Assembly: GCF_022458985.1 (NCBI RefSeq)
Contig: NC_061772.1
Coordinates: 8,732,001-8,796,000, forward strand
DNA from: Mugil cephalus
Taxonomy: Eukaryota > Chordata > Actinopteri > Mugiliformes > Mugilidae
Direction of reading: 5' to 3'
DNA: 64,000 bases
Part shown: positions 1-13,100 of the stretch, piece by piece
Layout: each line of letters begins with the position of its first letter
Numbering within the stretch: position 1 is the stretch's first letter
Notes under the pieces: model-generated
Told to the model about the DNA's origin: nothing
Database searches by the model: none
Seen by the model: the letters and a program-made list of their open reading frames with translations, nothing else
Made by a program: the position numbers and the translations under genes

Positions 1-946
1 TTTGAAGTAGGGTCCACCGGATGGATTAGTGAATTCTTAAACAGCTGGCCCTATAAGATAACTCATTCTGGCATTAATCATCCCTTCATGTTTGTGTCAG
101 TTTGTATTTTGTAAAACATCCCTGAATTACAAAAGACACAACTGTATTTTTGGTGCTTAGGAATGGTTGATAGGAAAGGTGCGAATGGCACAATAAATCG
201 GTTCCTTAATTTAGGAGTCATATTCATGAATTGGAGAGGACAGGTCCTTGAAATGATCGCTCCCGTCTTTGTTTTTTAGACATTTCCTGTTTTATTTTGA
301 AATATGTCTTCACCTCCTCCTTATGGTTGCAGTCCCTAATTGTGAGCCCCTCCGTGTAGTACGTACCATTGGTCCACTTGTATTTAGCCTCTGTGTTCCC
401 ACTTTGCCAGTTCGTCTTTATGGTTCATGTCAGAAACGTACCAGCCCGTTCCAAATGTACTTGGTGCTTTTAATCTGTTCCTTGGGAATATTTGGATTTT
501 GCTTTTTCAAGAAAAGACTTTCAATCCACCCCTTACGTTTTGTGTGCCATCTAGTTCCTTGGTACACTTGCAGAATCTCTGAAATGAAATCAACCCACTA
601 GAGATGAATGTGGAGTTCACGAGGCGCCATAGCCAGACTACTGTGCCGACAGAAGCTAAAATGGGAGATTTTACCAGTCTGTTGTAGATTCTTTCTGCCA
701 TTTGTGTGATGGACTTCAGTGTGTAAAAGTGCAATAAAATATCATCTCAGGTTTGTTTGCTTAGTCAACATCCTGTAAATTCTGGAAAGCCTGTTTAACT
801 GTCAAATGAGCGTTAATCAGCGCAGCTACACAGACTGATTTACACTCTTCCAGGCTGGTAACTCACATAAAGGTGAAACATGTGAAGGAGAGCGCGAAAG
901 GAAATTAAAGGATCATCACAAAAAATGAACAGAACAGTTCAAAATA
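1..946. other. 3' flank of strc, no gene seen
   Basis: Short ORFs only, none with recognisable domains or splice-consistent extension. No repeat family was recognised. It may hold the rest of a neighbouring gene's UTR outside the window, but nothing here supports that. Confidence 0.5.
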
Positions 947-952
947 TTTATT
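947..952 (-). terminator. candidate polyadenylation signal of strc
   Basis: Minus-strand AATAAA (plus TTTATT) lies about 65 bp beyond the strc stop codon. Position and sequence fit a poly(A) signal; cleavage itself cannot be seen. Confidence 0.5.
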
Positions 953-1017
953 TGAAGTACAAATCTGATGATACCAAGGAGGAGGTCAAAGGAGCTATTA
1001 AATGTGGCTCCAGCATT

Positions 1018-1106
1018 TTAAATTAGTTGCCACAACAAGAGGCTCAGAGCCAGCGAGCATAAAGTGAAGCTGTCTCTGTTCAGGGCAGCTGGAGCCGAGT
1101 TTCTCC
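1018..1106 (-). other. strc: strc last exon: hydrophobic GPI-type tail
   Basis: On the minus strand a good acceptor (pyrimidine tract, then CACAG) precedes a 29-codon exon (28 residues plus the stop). It reads [13 protein letters not shown], then a hydrophobic run [16 protein letters not shown], then TAA. Joined in phase to the exon ending at 1236 it gives ELRG-RNSAP, matching the human stereocilin C-terminus (QGRSTAWGL, then a hydrophobic tail). A small residue stretch before a terminal hydrophobic segment is the pattern of a GPI-anchor signal. The upstream donor (G|GTGCTA) is weak. This exon is easily missed, because read-through of the previous exon reaches a stop at 1207. Confidence 0.8.
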
Positions 1107-4100
1107 CTGTGGAAGCAGAATAAAATGTCATTTATTACGGCCATGCAAATCATATTCACCACTACGAGCATCGTGAAAAGTGAAAGACGTGATGCGAGGA
1201 AGGTTGTTAGAAGGAGGTTTTTCCTAAGGTAGCACCTCTCAGCTCCAGCAGGATGTCTCCTTCATATCGAGCTAGTCCGACGGCATGTCTCTGTTCAGTG
1301 TCCAGCTCTGCCCACTGCTCCTCAGTGACAGCCCACGCCTGCTCCGCACTCAGCCATGACAACTGAACTGCACTAAACACCACCTGTCAGGCACACAACC
1401 CGCACAAAAAAATGTGTGTTTTATTGCCAGGAATGCAAATGTAAGGTGGCAGTGTGTTTCTTTTGGCTTTACGCTCCCTTTTCACTTCCAGACCAATCCA
1501 GTTTCATTTAGAGTTCAGTGAGTAGTGAAAATGGCCTCATTCTGTTACATTTTGCGTAGTATGGCCTGAAAATGACTATTCTAGTTTTTTGCTCTATTGA
1601 ATATCATAAAGCACTGGTGTTGCTAAAACCACTAACAATGAATCTGCTTTCAGTCATTATCACTTTTATAATTTACACCTGAACCGATTTATTGAACAAT
1701 TTACCCAAAATTCACCATTTGTGCCACAAAGAGTATCCACAAGAGCTAAACAGTGCAGTCTGAATACACAATGATACAATGACAGAGGAAACTCACTGCC
1801 ATCTTTTTTGGGGACATCAGGGAGATAGCTTTGGGAGTGATTCCCTCTATTTGGTCTTGCAGCAGAGCTGACAGCGCCATGTCCGGCAGACCCGCTGGAC
1901 AAGGAGACAAACACTGCAGTCAGATAATTAATGTGTCTCATTTCAAATCACAGGAAGAGTTTAGAGAAACTTTCCTGCCTCGCGCTGAAGCCCGCGCCCT
2001 CAGGAATACATTTAATTGTACCTATCCATCCAAGAGCTGTCATTTCGTTCTACCACTGTACTCACTCTTTGAAGAAAAAAATAAAAAAAATAAAACAATG
2101 AAATGAAAAAAAGTTCATCACCAAAAAGTTGACACCTCCAGGGATGTTATGCTCCACTGTACCTGCCAATATTCCAATTTCTGTGAAAATCTCTGGTCCC
2201 CAGGCACTAACTGGACCAAAGGCCGCCGGTCTCGACAAACAGATTGTCAGCGCCTCCATCTGCTGTTCGGTGCAGGCCAGGGACGACTCCCGCAGGAACA
2301 CGACGGCCATACTGCAGTTTGAGGGAGGAGATCAGGACGTTACCCCCCCGGGGATTTGCACAGTGTTTTCATGAGGTTTGTGTTGCTTCTGTTAGTTAGC
2401 ATCTGTTTGCATGTTTGCCTCATATCTATTCATTTCTTTCTCATTCTGGACAGCTACAGGACACGGTATAATTTCTATCCATACATTCATAAATGACTCT
2501 GGATCAATCAATCCCTCTAAGTGGATGTCATTTGCCTGCGTTTGACATATGCCTGTAATTGCGCCCTTGGATTTATTGGATTATTTGGCAGTTTGTTTGG
2601 AGAAGTGTGAGTGGTCGTGAATCAATCGTCTCACTGACCTGAGGTTGTAAGGGCTCAGTCTTTTCATCTCTGAGGGATACAGACCACAGATCAGGTGGCC
2701 AAACGTTGCCAGATCGACGGCCGTTAACTGCTCCACTTTCAGTCTGCGTTTCCGCATCACGCTCAGAATCACAGCTCTCATCTGAAAAGTCAAACCCATT
2801 AAAACAGATTTATGGAAATAGCGTTTTTCATTTAAGGATTTATCTTTTTTTTCCCCCCTGAGAAATGAAAGAATGAAGTTCACCTTTTTTGGGCTCCAGT
2901 CTGTCATCGTGCCCAGATGTGCCAACACACCCAGATCAGTGAGGTCGGCGTCCTGCAGCTCCCTCTCTCCCATCGCAGTCACCACCGAGCCCAGTGCCAG
3001 CACCTGATCTGCCCTCATCTCTCTCACCGGACTGAAGGACTGTGTTGAAGGAAGAATCATATCATGGCTCAAGCACAGATTATATGGAAAATTATTCCAG
3101 ACAGGACACAGTATCCTGGTTTTTGGTCTTTTTTTTCCCCTTTTGTCTTGAAACTCACCCCCTACAGATATTCTCAGATATTACTTGTCCGATTTCAATC
3201 ACATTTTTACGTCACATTTCTAACTAGGATTGTTTTTTTTAAAAGATTTTAAGACATGCCTGATGAGGAACATCTCTTAGCCGAGACAGAAATGCTACAC
3301 TACAAGCCAGGCAGTGCAGAACTCGGAACATATTGTTCCTGACTGATCCAAATAGTCTCTACATAATTCATGGCAGAGAACAAGTTGTATTTCTACGAGT
3401 GTGGAAGGGAATAACATGTTCAGATGTCTTGAGGGCAAAAAAAATAAATAAATAAACAAACAAAATAAATAAATAAATCATGAGCTGAGACACTGTGGTG
3501 TTTTGCAGACGGACTTTTACTGACCTGCCTCAGTTTCAGCCACAGTGCTCGCCGCTGTTCGGAGCTCAGTGAAAAGTCCTGGCCAAAAACTTCTACACAC
3601 TGTTTCAGCTCCTCCTGGGACATGCGGCTGAGCTGAATGGGTGTCCACGCTGCAGGAAACGTCCCTCTAATGTCTGCACAACTTGGGACTGGCACTGCTC
3701 AGAAACACAGGTGGAATCAGTGAAATGACACAACCAATCGAAATATCCAGAAAGAACTGATGCAAGTCCCGTTTGCATTAAAGCAATATCTGCTGGATAA
3801 CAGAACTATTTTTCTCCTAAAATGCATTAGATGCTTAAAGAATATTTACTGAACCTTTTGCCCTCCTGCTGCGGGCTTTGACAATCCCTCGAAGGAGACT
3901 CTGAATCCGTCGACTCTGGCGATGCTGGTCCACACACTGAGTACTGCAGACGGCTCCAACCACACTGTCCTCCCAGCGCCTTTGAGCCACCAGGACCTGC
4001 TCCACCAAGTCTTTACTCAGCACTTTCTGTACAACATAAACACAGATTATATCATGCTGGTCATGATGTGTCTTAGAAAACCAGTAAAATGAATTATTCG

Positions 4101-7100
4101 GATGGATAGATAGTTTGCCGTGCTTACCAGTGGAATGGAGTTAATTTGCTTTGTTGACAGAACAAACACCAGTCGGCCCAAGTGTTCAACATCCCCAACT
4201 TGCCATGTGGATGGCTCACTGGCAGACAAACACACATATGTAATCCATTTCCTACTGCAACCTCAGTTCTGGGAATTTCTTATCAGGCATGCATATTAGA
4301 CGACTCACAATCTGTGATGTGGGAGATGTTTTGCTCTCAACACTTCTTAATTCATAGGTCAGTATAAGTTGTTTACGAAAATTCATCTTTGCTAACACTC
4401 TGGTTGTAGGTATTGCAATAAGTCATGCGGTCCACCTCTTTGTTCTAGACAGAAATATCTTAACTGTCAGATGAACTACCATGAGATTGTACACATTCAT
4501 GATTGTCATAGGATAATTCCCAGTCATCCTGTTGCTCAGTGCACACATGACTGTTTAATGGATTGACATGAAAAATATTCCATTCATGTCCTCTTTGGGA
4601 AGAACTATTTCTAACTTTTCATTTTTAGGTTGAAATTTTAATTTGTTCAGAACTTGTTTTTATAATGAAATACCTGCAGAACTAGTTACATTTCCAGCAT
4701 TAGACAAACATCAGGCCTCTGACATTTCATTTTGTGTTTGCAAATTAGCCAATAGTTGTTTTCAGAAACCAAAATTGAAATTTTAATATTGTATCAGAAT
4801 GTTTTTATATAATACTCAAACTATATTAATTTAATATAGACAAATACTTGACATATTCATTTTGTTTAATTAGCCATATATTTTTAGAAACAAAATATAA
4901 ATGTATAATATATATATATATATATATATATTATACAAATATACTAGCATTTAGCTGAAAGCAGTACTGTTGCAAATTACAGACAAACAGAAAAGCTTCA
5001 GGTTCTTTTGGGAAATCAGTTCATTCAGTTTAAATCACTATCTGGGATTTAAAAGCCTTGATCCAATTTCATTATCAACATTTATTATCAAAAATAAGCT
5101 ATTACAGACTGAAACATCATATAAATTAGTTTTTAATTTTGGTAAGTCGTATCTTTGGCTGTTGTAGTTTGTATGCATGTATGTCAGATTTTTAAATATT
5201 GTTGGACATTAATCTCATATTTAAGATAAATAAAACGCAGCTCGTCTGAGACCAGGATCTTTTTTTCTTATTATTATTATTTTTGCAGATGTGCTGCTTT
5301 ACCCGAGCAGGTCTTTTTGAGTGAGCAAGTTGCCAATATCTCTCAGAGCCTCTTTAGGAAGGCAGAAATTTTTCATCTCCTCCAGCCGCAGAGCCAGCGC
5401 TCCTCTGTCCACCAGAGCCAGACTGTCTCGGTCCAAGAAAGGCAGTAAAGGCCCAAGCGCATCCAGAATTACGCCATCAATCTGCTCCTCAGCCAGAGAG
5501 GAGCCCTGTTGAGAACCACGTGCAGTACAGAGAGTGGGTTTGAGAAACACAATTTCACACTGATACGATTTCACTCGTGCGAAAACCTGTTGAGAGGGTG
5601 AAAGGGGTTATGTTCTTTTCCTCCACTTGTTTCCCTCTATATCTGGTTACTCGGGAATCCTGGATTAGCATGTACTTTGTTCTTTCTGCCCCATTAAGTG
5701 TTAAAACGAATCAAATCATGACTCACCATCCCTGACGCAAACCCCTGATTAACCAGAAATAGCATCTCTGAGTTCCAGTTAGCTCTCAATTGTCATGGCT
5801 GGCTGTTTATCATTTTAATTACCCTGAAGTTAACGTAGGAGCTCTATTTCAACTTAATGATGTCCATAAATTACAGAAGCAGCTGCTTTCGGATCGCACT
5901 TTTCCGCTCAAAACATACTGTAGCATGTGTATAAATGCAGTATTCTTAGAATTCCTTTTAGTGTTTTACCAGCTCAGTGACAGCCTTCTCAGCTAAATTT
6001 GTCTGTTTATAATGAGGCAGTGTGAGGAAATCTGCAAAATGAGCCTGAATGTGGTTGAGAATGGTTCTGAAGGATGCATTAGAGAGATCCTCTATCATCG
6101 TCACTCTGAAAAAGAACAGAGAAGAGGTGTAAACGTAGCAATCATTGGATAAACCGTGAAATATTTTGAATAGAATAGAATAGAATGCGATTTTTATGTG
6201 GTGATATTTACGGTAAAGTTGCAGCAAACCCAGAACTTAAAGAACTGATGTTGAGTCCAGGTTGTCTCCTTAATTCCTCCACCATACACTTTCGCTGGTG
6301 ACACAGTCAAAACATATGGGAGATGGTTAGGTTTAAACCTAAATTTTCACTTACAATAGAATTGAATAGACCCCTTCGTGGTTTGTAAACAATGTGATGT
6401 ATTTGAGGGGCAGGGCTTAACTGGAAGCATAAGATCTAAAAAACTATGGCTTGAAAACAGCAGTTAGCATATTTTAAGAGGAATGGCAGGAATGGATGAA
6501 GAAAACGCTTTTTTTTTTTACCGAATATACTAATACACTCACTCCCCAAGACCGTGAGTGTTATTTTAAAAAGTTGACTCTGACTCATGGGATGACATTC
6601 ACCAACCCCTACAGTCTTACTTGCTGGATGGACGATTTGACCAAAATCAGGCACAAACGGGACTAAGTCTGGTCTGTATTTATCAAGTGAAGCCTCTCCC
6701 ACAAAGATATTACAAGAAGGAAGCGGAACCACTGTGGAGGTTAACGTACTAAATGCAACTTCTGCTTGGACACTCCTGAAACACAGAATTAACGTTGCTC
6801 GCGGTTAGCATTAACATTAACGTGTAACAAGAATCCCCCAAATAATGATTATCTCACTCCAGTCCTTTCTTTTCATCACCAAAGCCAAACCAAAGTTGTC
6901 TACACCTGGCAGTGGCTGGTGTGTGATAAAACTTCAAGCTAGTGTTTTTGATTTTACGGATTTAGCAGCCAAAAATACAGCAAGATGACATTTTCATGGT
7001 TGAAAGTCACAGTGTTAGCATCAAGCTTCCGTCTGTTTGCCTCCAGCTAACATCATGACGACTTCACAGTGACATTGGCCATGAAGGGGTCTATAGAATA

Positions 7101-10100
7101 GAATAGAATAGAATAGAATAGAATAGAATAGAATAGAATAGAAAATACTTTTTTCATGTATTAGGGGGAAATTCCACTTGTTATGGAAATAATTTTTGGC
7201 TAAGATGAAGAGTTCCTCACCAGAGCGGGCCTTGTGGCTCCAGGCAGCTCACTAACAAACTGAAGCAACTCTTCAAAATCTGTATCATTTGTCCAAAGCC
7301 TCAAAACATCACAACTCATTCCACCAGCGATACGATGTAGAGCGCTGAGAGTTAAACAGAGACATTATTTAGGCTGTTTATTCAGGGAGTACCTGACCTG
7401 AAAATTAAAGCATTAGTTTGTATTTTACTTCAGTTTTCAGGCAAAATGATTTATTGATTAAAAGCATGCGCATGAATGTACAATAGGTCCAACCTCACCT
7501 TACTGACTTGCTGGTAATGTTTTCAACTTCACAAATCTTACTGAACAAAAACTGCGTCTGTACAGAAAGGAAAAGCTTCAGTAAGGATTTTGAATGTCAT
7601 TTACCTTAGAATTAAAACTCAAATAATATATTTTAAGGGACCAACCATACAAGTATAATTTCCATATTTCTCCTATCAAGTTGATTTTTATACTGGCATC
7701 ATGCATTTTTAAGATCATTTTTTAGTAGTACATTTCTGCTGCTCATGGTGGGAAATAGAGCACTGCACACATGCATTTCACAGACACAGACCAAACCATT
7801 GTAAACAAACTGAATGTATTGTTCTATTTTGTAAATGTGGTTAAAAAAAAAGACATTTGTTGCAATGATATTTTAGCATGTTCTCTACAACTGAGCAAGA
7901 AAAACTACAGTTTATACTACTGTTCAGACAGTGTCCTGGATTAAAAGAGTACCCATATACTGTAGTGTAACATGATCTTTTCATGATGATATTAAATCAG
8001 TGCATTAATCGAACAAAATCAGCTTTATTTGCCATCTATATATGAAGACAAATACAAGGAAGATCTTTATTGGATTTTAACCAAGTGAGTGGGAGCCGTG
8101 GCCAGCCATGCAGGGTGTCCGGGGAGGGTTTTAGGGGTTTTGCTTAGTACCTCAGCCAAAGACATAGAGGGAACTGAAACTCGCATAACGCAGTCAAAGC
8201 TATTTGTTGTTTTCACCACTGGGTCACAGCCAAATATACATTAGATATGCTCTTGATGTCTTGTACCCTGTGTACTGTTTGTCTAATTTATATTGAACAC
8301 TGAAACTACTTACAAACAATAGAATATTTAGGGCTTAAAATTCAGTGTCACAGTCCAGAAGACAGAAAGTGTAAAGGGCACTCTTTATGAATTTGACTTT
8401 GGTCTTGTTAGAGTGAAAACAGGTGGTGAGAGCAGGCTAATACAGTCCCGGGCTGTGACAAAAATCCCTTTAAGGAAGCCATTATTAATTTATGCTACAC
8501 TCCTCCACACCATTGTACTACATCCAAACTAATTAGCTTGATGGCAGCTGATGTGAATTGAGTATTAATATCCTGAAAGGCTCATCTGAAGCATAGCCAA
8601 TGAGCCGAAGATTAATAGGAGCGAAAACCTAAGCCGGTAACAGTTTCTTATTTAGTAAAACTACCTTTTGTTGTTGCATCAATGAAAAGTTTTACGGAAC
8701 AGAAAACCAGATCAAAGTAAATGTGTACCTGCTGTGGCGACCAGTGAATGTCTCTGTACATGCTGATGCCTCTCACAATGGTTTCTCCATCCATGGCCTG
8801 TATCAGCTTCCTCAGAGGGACAAATGGTAAAAGACAGTTTACCTGCTGAGTGATGTTCCTCAAGTCTCTACGTAGAGCCTGTTGATATGTAATCAAAACA
8901 CTTTCAGACTCAGAAAGAGTTAAAAGCTTCTTAAGAAACAAAAAGTGGTGATTTGTGGAGCTGCTTAGATATTACTGTATTTTTGTTACGTATAGGTTAT
9001 TTTATTATTTCTTATTATTATTAGCAGCAACAGTAATGTTAAGACTTATGAGCCGCCAAACACAATATCCAATATGTCATCTACACGTGACACAACACAA
9101 GAGCCAATGAAACTACAAGAAATAAGATCAGAAAAGTGAGAAGTGATACACTTAAGAAACAATGCACCGTCACCTCCTGCATTGCATTGTATAGCATGGC
9201 TCTGTGGCCAGGTTCAAGCTCAGTTAGCAGCACTCTCCAGCACTGGCAGTAGGCCGCTTCACTGATCTCAGTCCACTGGAGGTCTGCAAACACAGCGGGG
9301 GAGAGGCCAGAGAGTAACGGCTTCAGCCTGCACAGTTCTTCCATGGTGAGCTGGCAGGAAAAGAGAAACATGAGCGTGAGAGTGCACTGGCTGGACTTAA
9401 GCAAAAATATTTTTAACTTGTTTACTTACGTTGGTGTCCTTTGAAATCTTGGATAGTAGCTGAAATGCCTGAGGAGAGTTTGAAAAAAAAAATAACCGTA
9501 CGAGAGCATACATTTGAAGACACTCCACAAAGGCCACATGTTTCATCAATGCAGATCCTCCGCTTTATTTAGAAATATTTCAGCCAATGTTAGTTTTCTT
9601 TCTTGTGAAGAGGGGGATTGCATAACAGCTCCATGTAGCATCTTAGAGAAAGTGAGTAATAGGAAAACACTGCTGACCTGTGCTGGAGGGTACCTAGGTA
9701 AACCTGGCTGTGACAGGACTTCCAGGAGTTGCTGTGTGGGGACAGACAGCAGGAAGGAGGCTCCTAACTGGGGCAGGAGACCACTGAGAGCAGACAGCTC
9801 AGGAGAAGCCATGCTGCTGACATTCATGGTCTGAACTGCTGGTATCAACCAAGACGACAACTGCCCATGAAGTTAAACAGAGAGTTAGTGAAACTGTAAT
9901 TCAGGATGATAGTGCTTTTTTCTGTGTCCCTTACCCTGCCGCCAGCACTGATGAATCCTTTGGACATGCACTGGGACAGATGCTGCCAGAGAGCCGATGA
10001 CACAGCTGGGTCATGGAGATATGGATCCAGGTCTGCTGGATCCAGGTAGCATGTGAGGACTCCTAATCTGCAAACACATTATTTTTCACCTTTGTGATTA

Positions 10101-13100
10101 TTCCATAAAATAATAGCTTTTCATACATCGTTTCCATAGAAAGAGCGTAATATATGAATTAATGTGAATATTTTAGAGCAAATATACACAATGATACACA
10201 TGTGTAGTATAAGGAGGGATTATATGTGCCTGTCATACCTGGTATAGTGCCATAAAGCAATATCTAAACACAACTCTGGTCTGTTACTCTTAACCAATAT
10301 GTATAGGCTATGAATATATCCTTGAAAGTTTCTGTTCAGTCCTGCAACTAGACTTTCTCTGCATAAACAAGTGCAAAACACTCAAGAAAAGAAAACAACT
10401 CGGTAAATATCTTATAAGCAATGAAACGATTCAACATTTTCACTATATCTCAAGGATGTACTCTGTGCAGTCTGCTGAGTAACAACCTGATGACCTTTAA
10501 TCATCATGAAGTGCTGTAAAGTGACCTCTGACGGTCCAGACAGTCCGTACTTCTCAGGGATTTCACACTGTGACAAAAATGGATAACCGTAAATTCTCTA
10601 GGTCTCACCTCAGAACGTCATCGCTGGTCAGATTTTTCTTCTTATTGAAGAGCGTCCGAAGCACATGGCGCCCCCTTATACCATCCAGACTGCTGTTTCC
10701 TAGCAACTCCACCAAAGGAGCGAGCTAACGGAGACAGAAGATTTAAGGTTGAAACGAGCTAAAACAAAAGTCACTAGTGACAAACTAAAGCTGCAGTGTA
10801 ACAGAAGGTGCCATGGTAAGGCTGGAGTTTGATGGCCTGATTTTAACTGACTTCAAGTTTGTGCTGTGAACATCATTTTATGTTATTATTGTGCAGAGGC
10901 ATATGTTCCATCCTCTCATTTATTTAGTCTTTCCTCTCAATTTAAACCACATCTGAGATCTGTGACAGAGATGAAGCAGTTATGGGAAGAGCTGTAAATC
11001 AGTGTAAATCAAACCTGTTGCGATGTCAGCTGCTGAAAATGACTGATTGGGAGGTAAGGCAGAAGAGGGAGGATGGAACTGAGAAAGTACGGTGGCCATG
11101 TGGGGACATCACCCACCACACTTGACTGCAGGAGTCTTTTTACAAAGGCCTTTTTCTGGGGCGATTTCATCCCAGAGCTGTGGTCACGAATGGCTGTCAA
11201 CCTGCAGAGGAGCAGTGCAGAAACCGTTAGCATCAGAGGAGAGAGGAATTTTGCATTAAACATGATCATTTGTTGGGTACGTGACTCACACACTGTCATT
11301 GACAATCAGGGAAGCTGGGAAGCTCATTATGTCAGAGACAGACATGAAGGGAATGAACTGAGAAAGGTCTACAAACAGCTCTGGGGTCACTCGGGGGAAC
11401 TTATGGATGAAAGCAGCTGTCATTGTTTCCATGGCCTGCAACTCTTTTTGAGAGGCCTGCCAGAGAAAACAAAACAACAGGACATGAATGGATGTGTGTT
11501 CTACTTGGCCCTCTTTAACTATGCATGGGCCGTGACATGCATACAAAAAAATTTGATACAACACAATGCCGTATAGTAAACACCAATCAGAAATACATCA
11601 CAGAAAGCACAACACAATCCCCCGATCCCTTTGTGATATATTACCCTGTCAGAAGCTTCATTAAAAAGAGTGTCACAAATATAAAGCAAATGCGGTGTTT
11701 TGAAAGAAGCTGATGAACAAACCTGGCTGGTTTCAACCTGAAGCTGGTCCCAACTTTGATGCATATGAGAGATAAATCTCTTCACTGCATCTTTTTCAGC
11801 AGACATCACAAGAGTACGAATGCTGTCTCTTGGCATCTGGAGGTACTCCTGGTGAGATAAAGTGAATCACTTTAATCTAATGTTCAGCGAGCGAATCTGT
11901 TGTGAAATGTTAAACGTGAGCATGGCTGCACAGGCCATTACCTGCAGCAGAACCCTGAGAGCAGATGAGTTGTCATCCTGCTGGATGAGGTCCCACAGGA
12001 CAGGCTGGTGTATCAGCAGAAACAAATTATTCACTCATTGTGTGTGCAAGAGAGAGACATATTGCATGTGCGTACCACTTTACTACTGTATCTTACACTA
12101 AAGCAGCTCAGCAAGTCTTCCTTTAGAGTTGTATTCTCCTCTCTGCGCAGGAAGACTCCCACAGTGTGAAGGACACTGGTGGAGGCCTCTGGCTGCAATG
12201 AGGCCCAGGATGTGTTGTCAAGGAGACTGGAGAGAAGGATGGCCTGACCCAGGCCTTGTCTCGCCTCTCTTTCTCCTTCATCCAAGCCTGAAGAGAGACC
12301 CACCATGAAGTCCAAGACTCGCAACACATACCCCAGCGCCACTAAAAACCATTCACGGTCTCCTCCCTCAACCTCACACACACTCAGCTTATGCAGGACA
12401 TCCACCAGCAGAGGAGCTGGGTCCACACACAACTGGGATGTGTCAAACTCATATGGTGCTGGGAGCATGTCAAAAAACCTCTGCAGGAAGCATTTCCTAC
12501 TTTCCTGCTCTGCCTGCAGATCAGCACAGACATCCTCTAACAGCGGCTTCAGTTTTAACAGCTGGTGGTAGAGTGTGGCATTTAGACAAATGTACTCTCT
12601 CAGTCCATGTGTGTGTCCACAGAGCTCCAGGAGGGTGGAGTTGGTGAAATGATGCACAGTCCAATTCCTGTAGTGACAAGTGTCACCATGGGAGTAGTTT
12701 TGTATCTTGGAGCAGTATGCTGCAGCCCAGCTGCCCTCTTGCAAAGGCTGTTGTGAGTCAGGGGAGTCTCTGCCACACAGAGCTGACATCAAGACTGAGT
12801 TGTTGGGCAGAAAGCAGTCTCTGAAAGCCTGGGCACTGAGTGACCTGCTACCTAACTGAGTCAGACACTCGTCATTCAGTCCTGGACTCTCGATCGACTC
12901 GACTGAAAGCTGCACACAGAGGTCATCTATATTTGTGTGGTTGAAAAAATTATAGTCTTTTGTCAATGCCGCCTGCAAATTATAAGAGAGAAAACAGTAA
13001 CCATGTGTTCAATGGGAATTGTGTTCAACAAACAAATAGCAATGTATAGAATTCTTTTAAATACAGCATTTAGCGTCTTCAGTGTTGCTAGCTATACCAG

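Noticed and set aside
269-601. 110-codon plus-strand ORF at the left edge
   Set aside because: No signal, domain or homologue recognised; composition looks random.
3842-3847. Donor GTAAAT after strc exon 22
   Set aside because: Would put the next exon out of phase; the GTTCAG donor at 3854 gives the conserved VPSCADIRG join.
8878-8930. Alternative acceptor extending strc exon 15 upstream (TTTCTTAAG)
   Set aside because: It has a better pyrimidine tract and keeps frame, but adds residues with no match in human stereocilin; the CAACAG acceptor aligns without gap. Could be a minor isoform.
11073-11576. 167-codon plus-strand ORF
   Set aside because: Overlaps two strc exons in antisense and has no recognisable domain.
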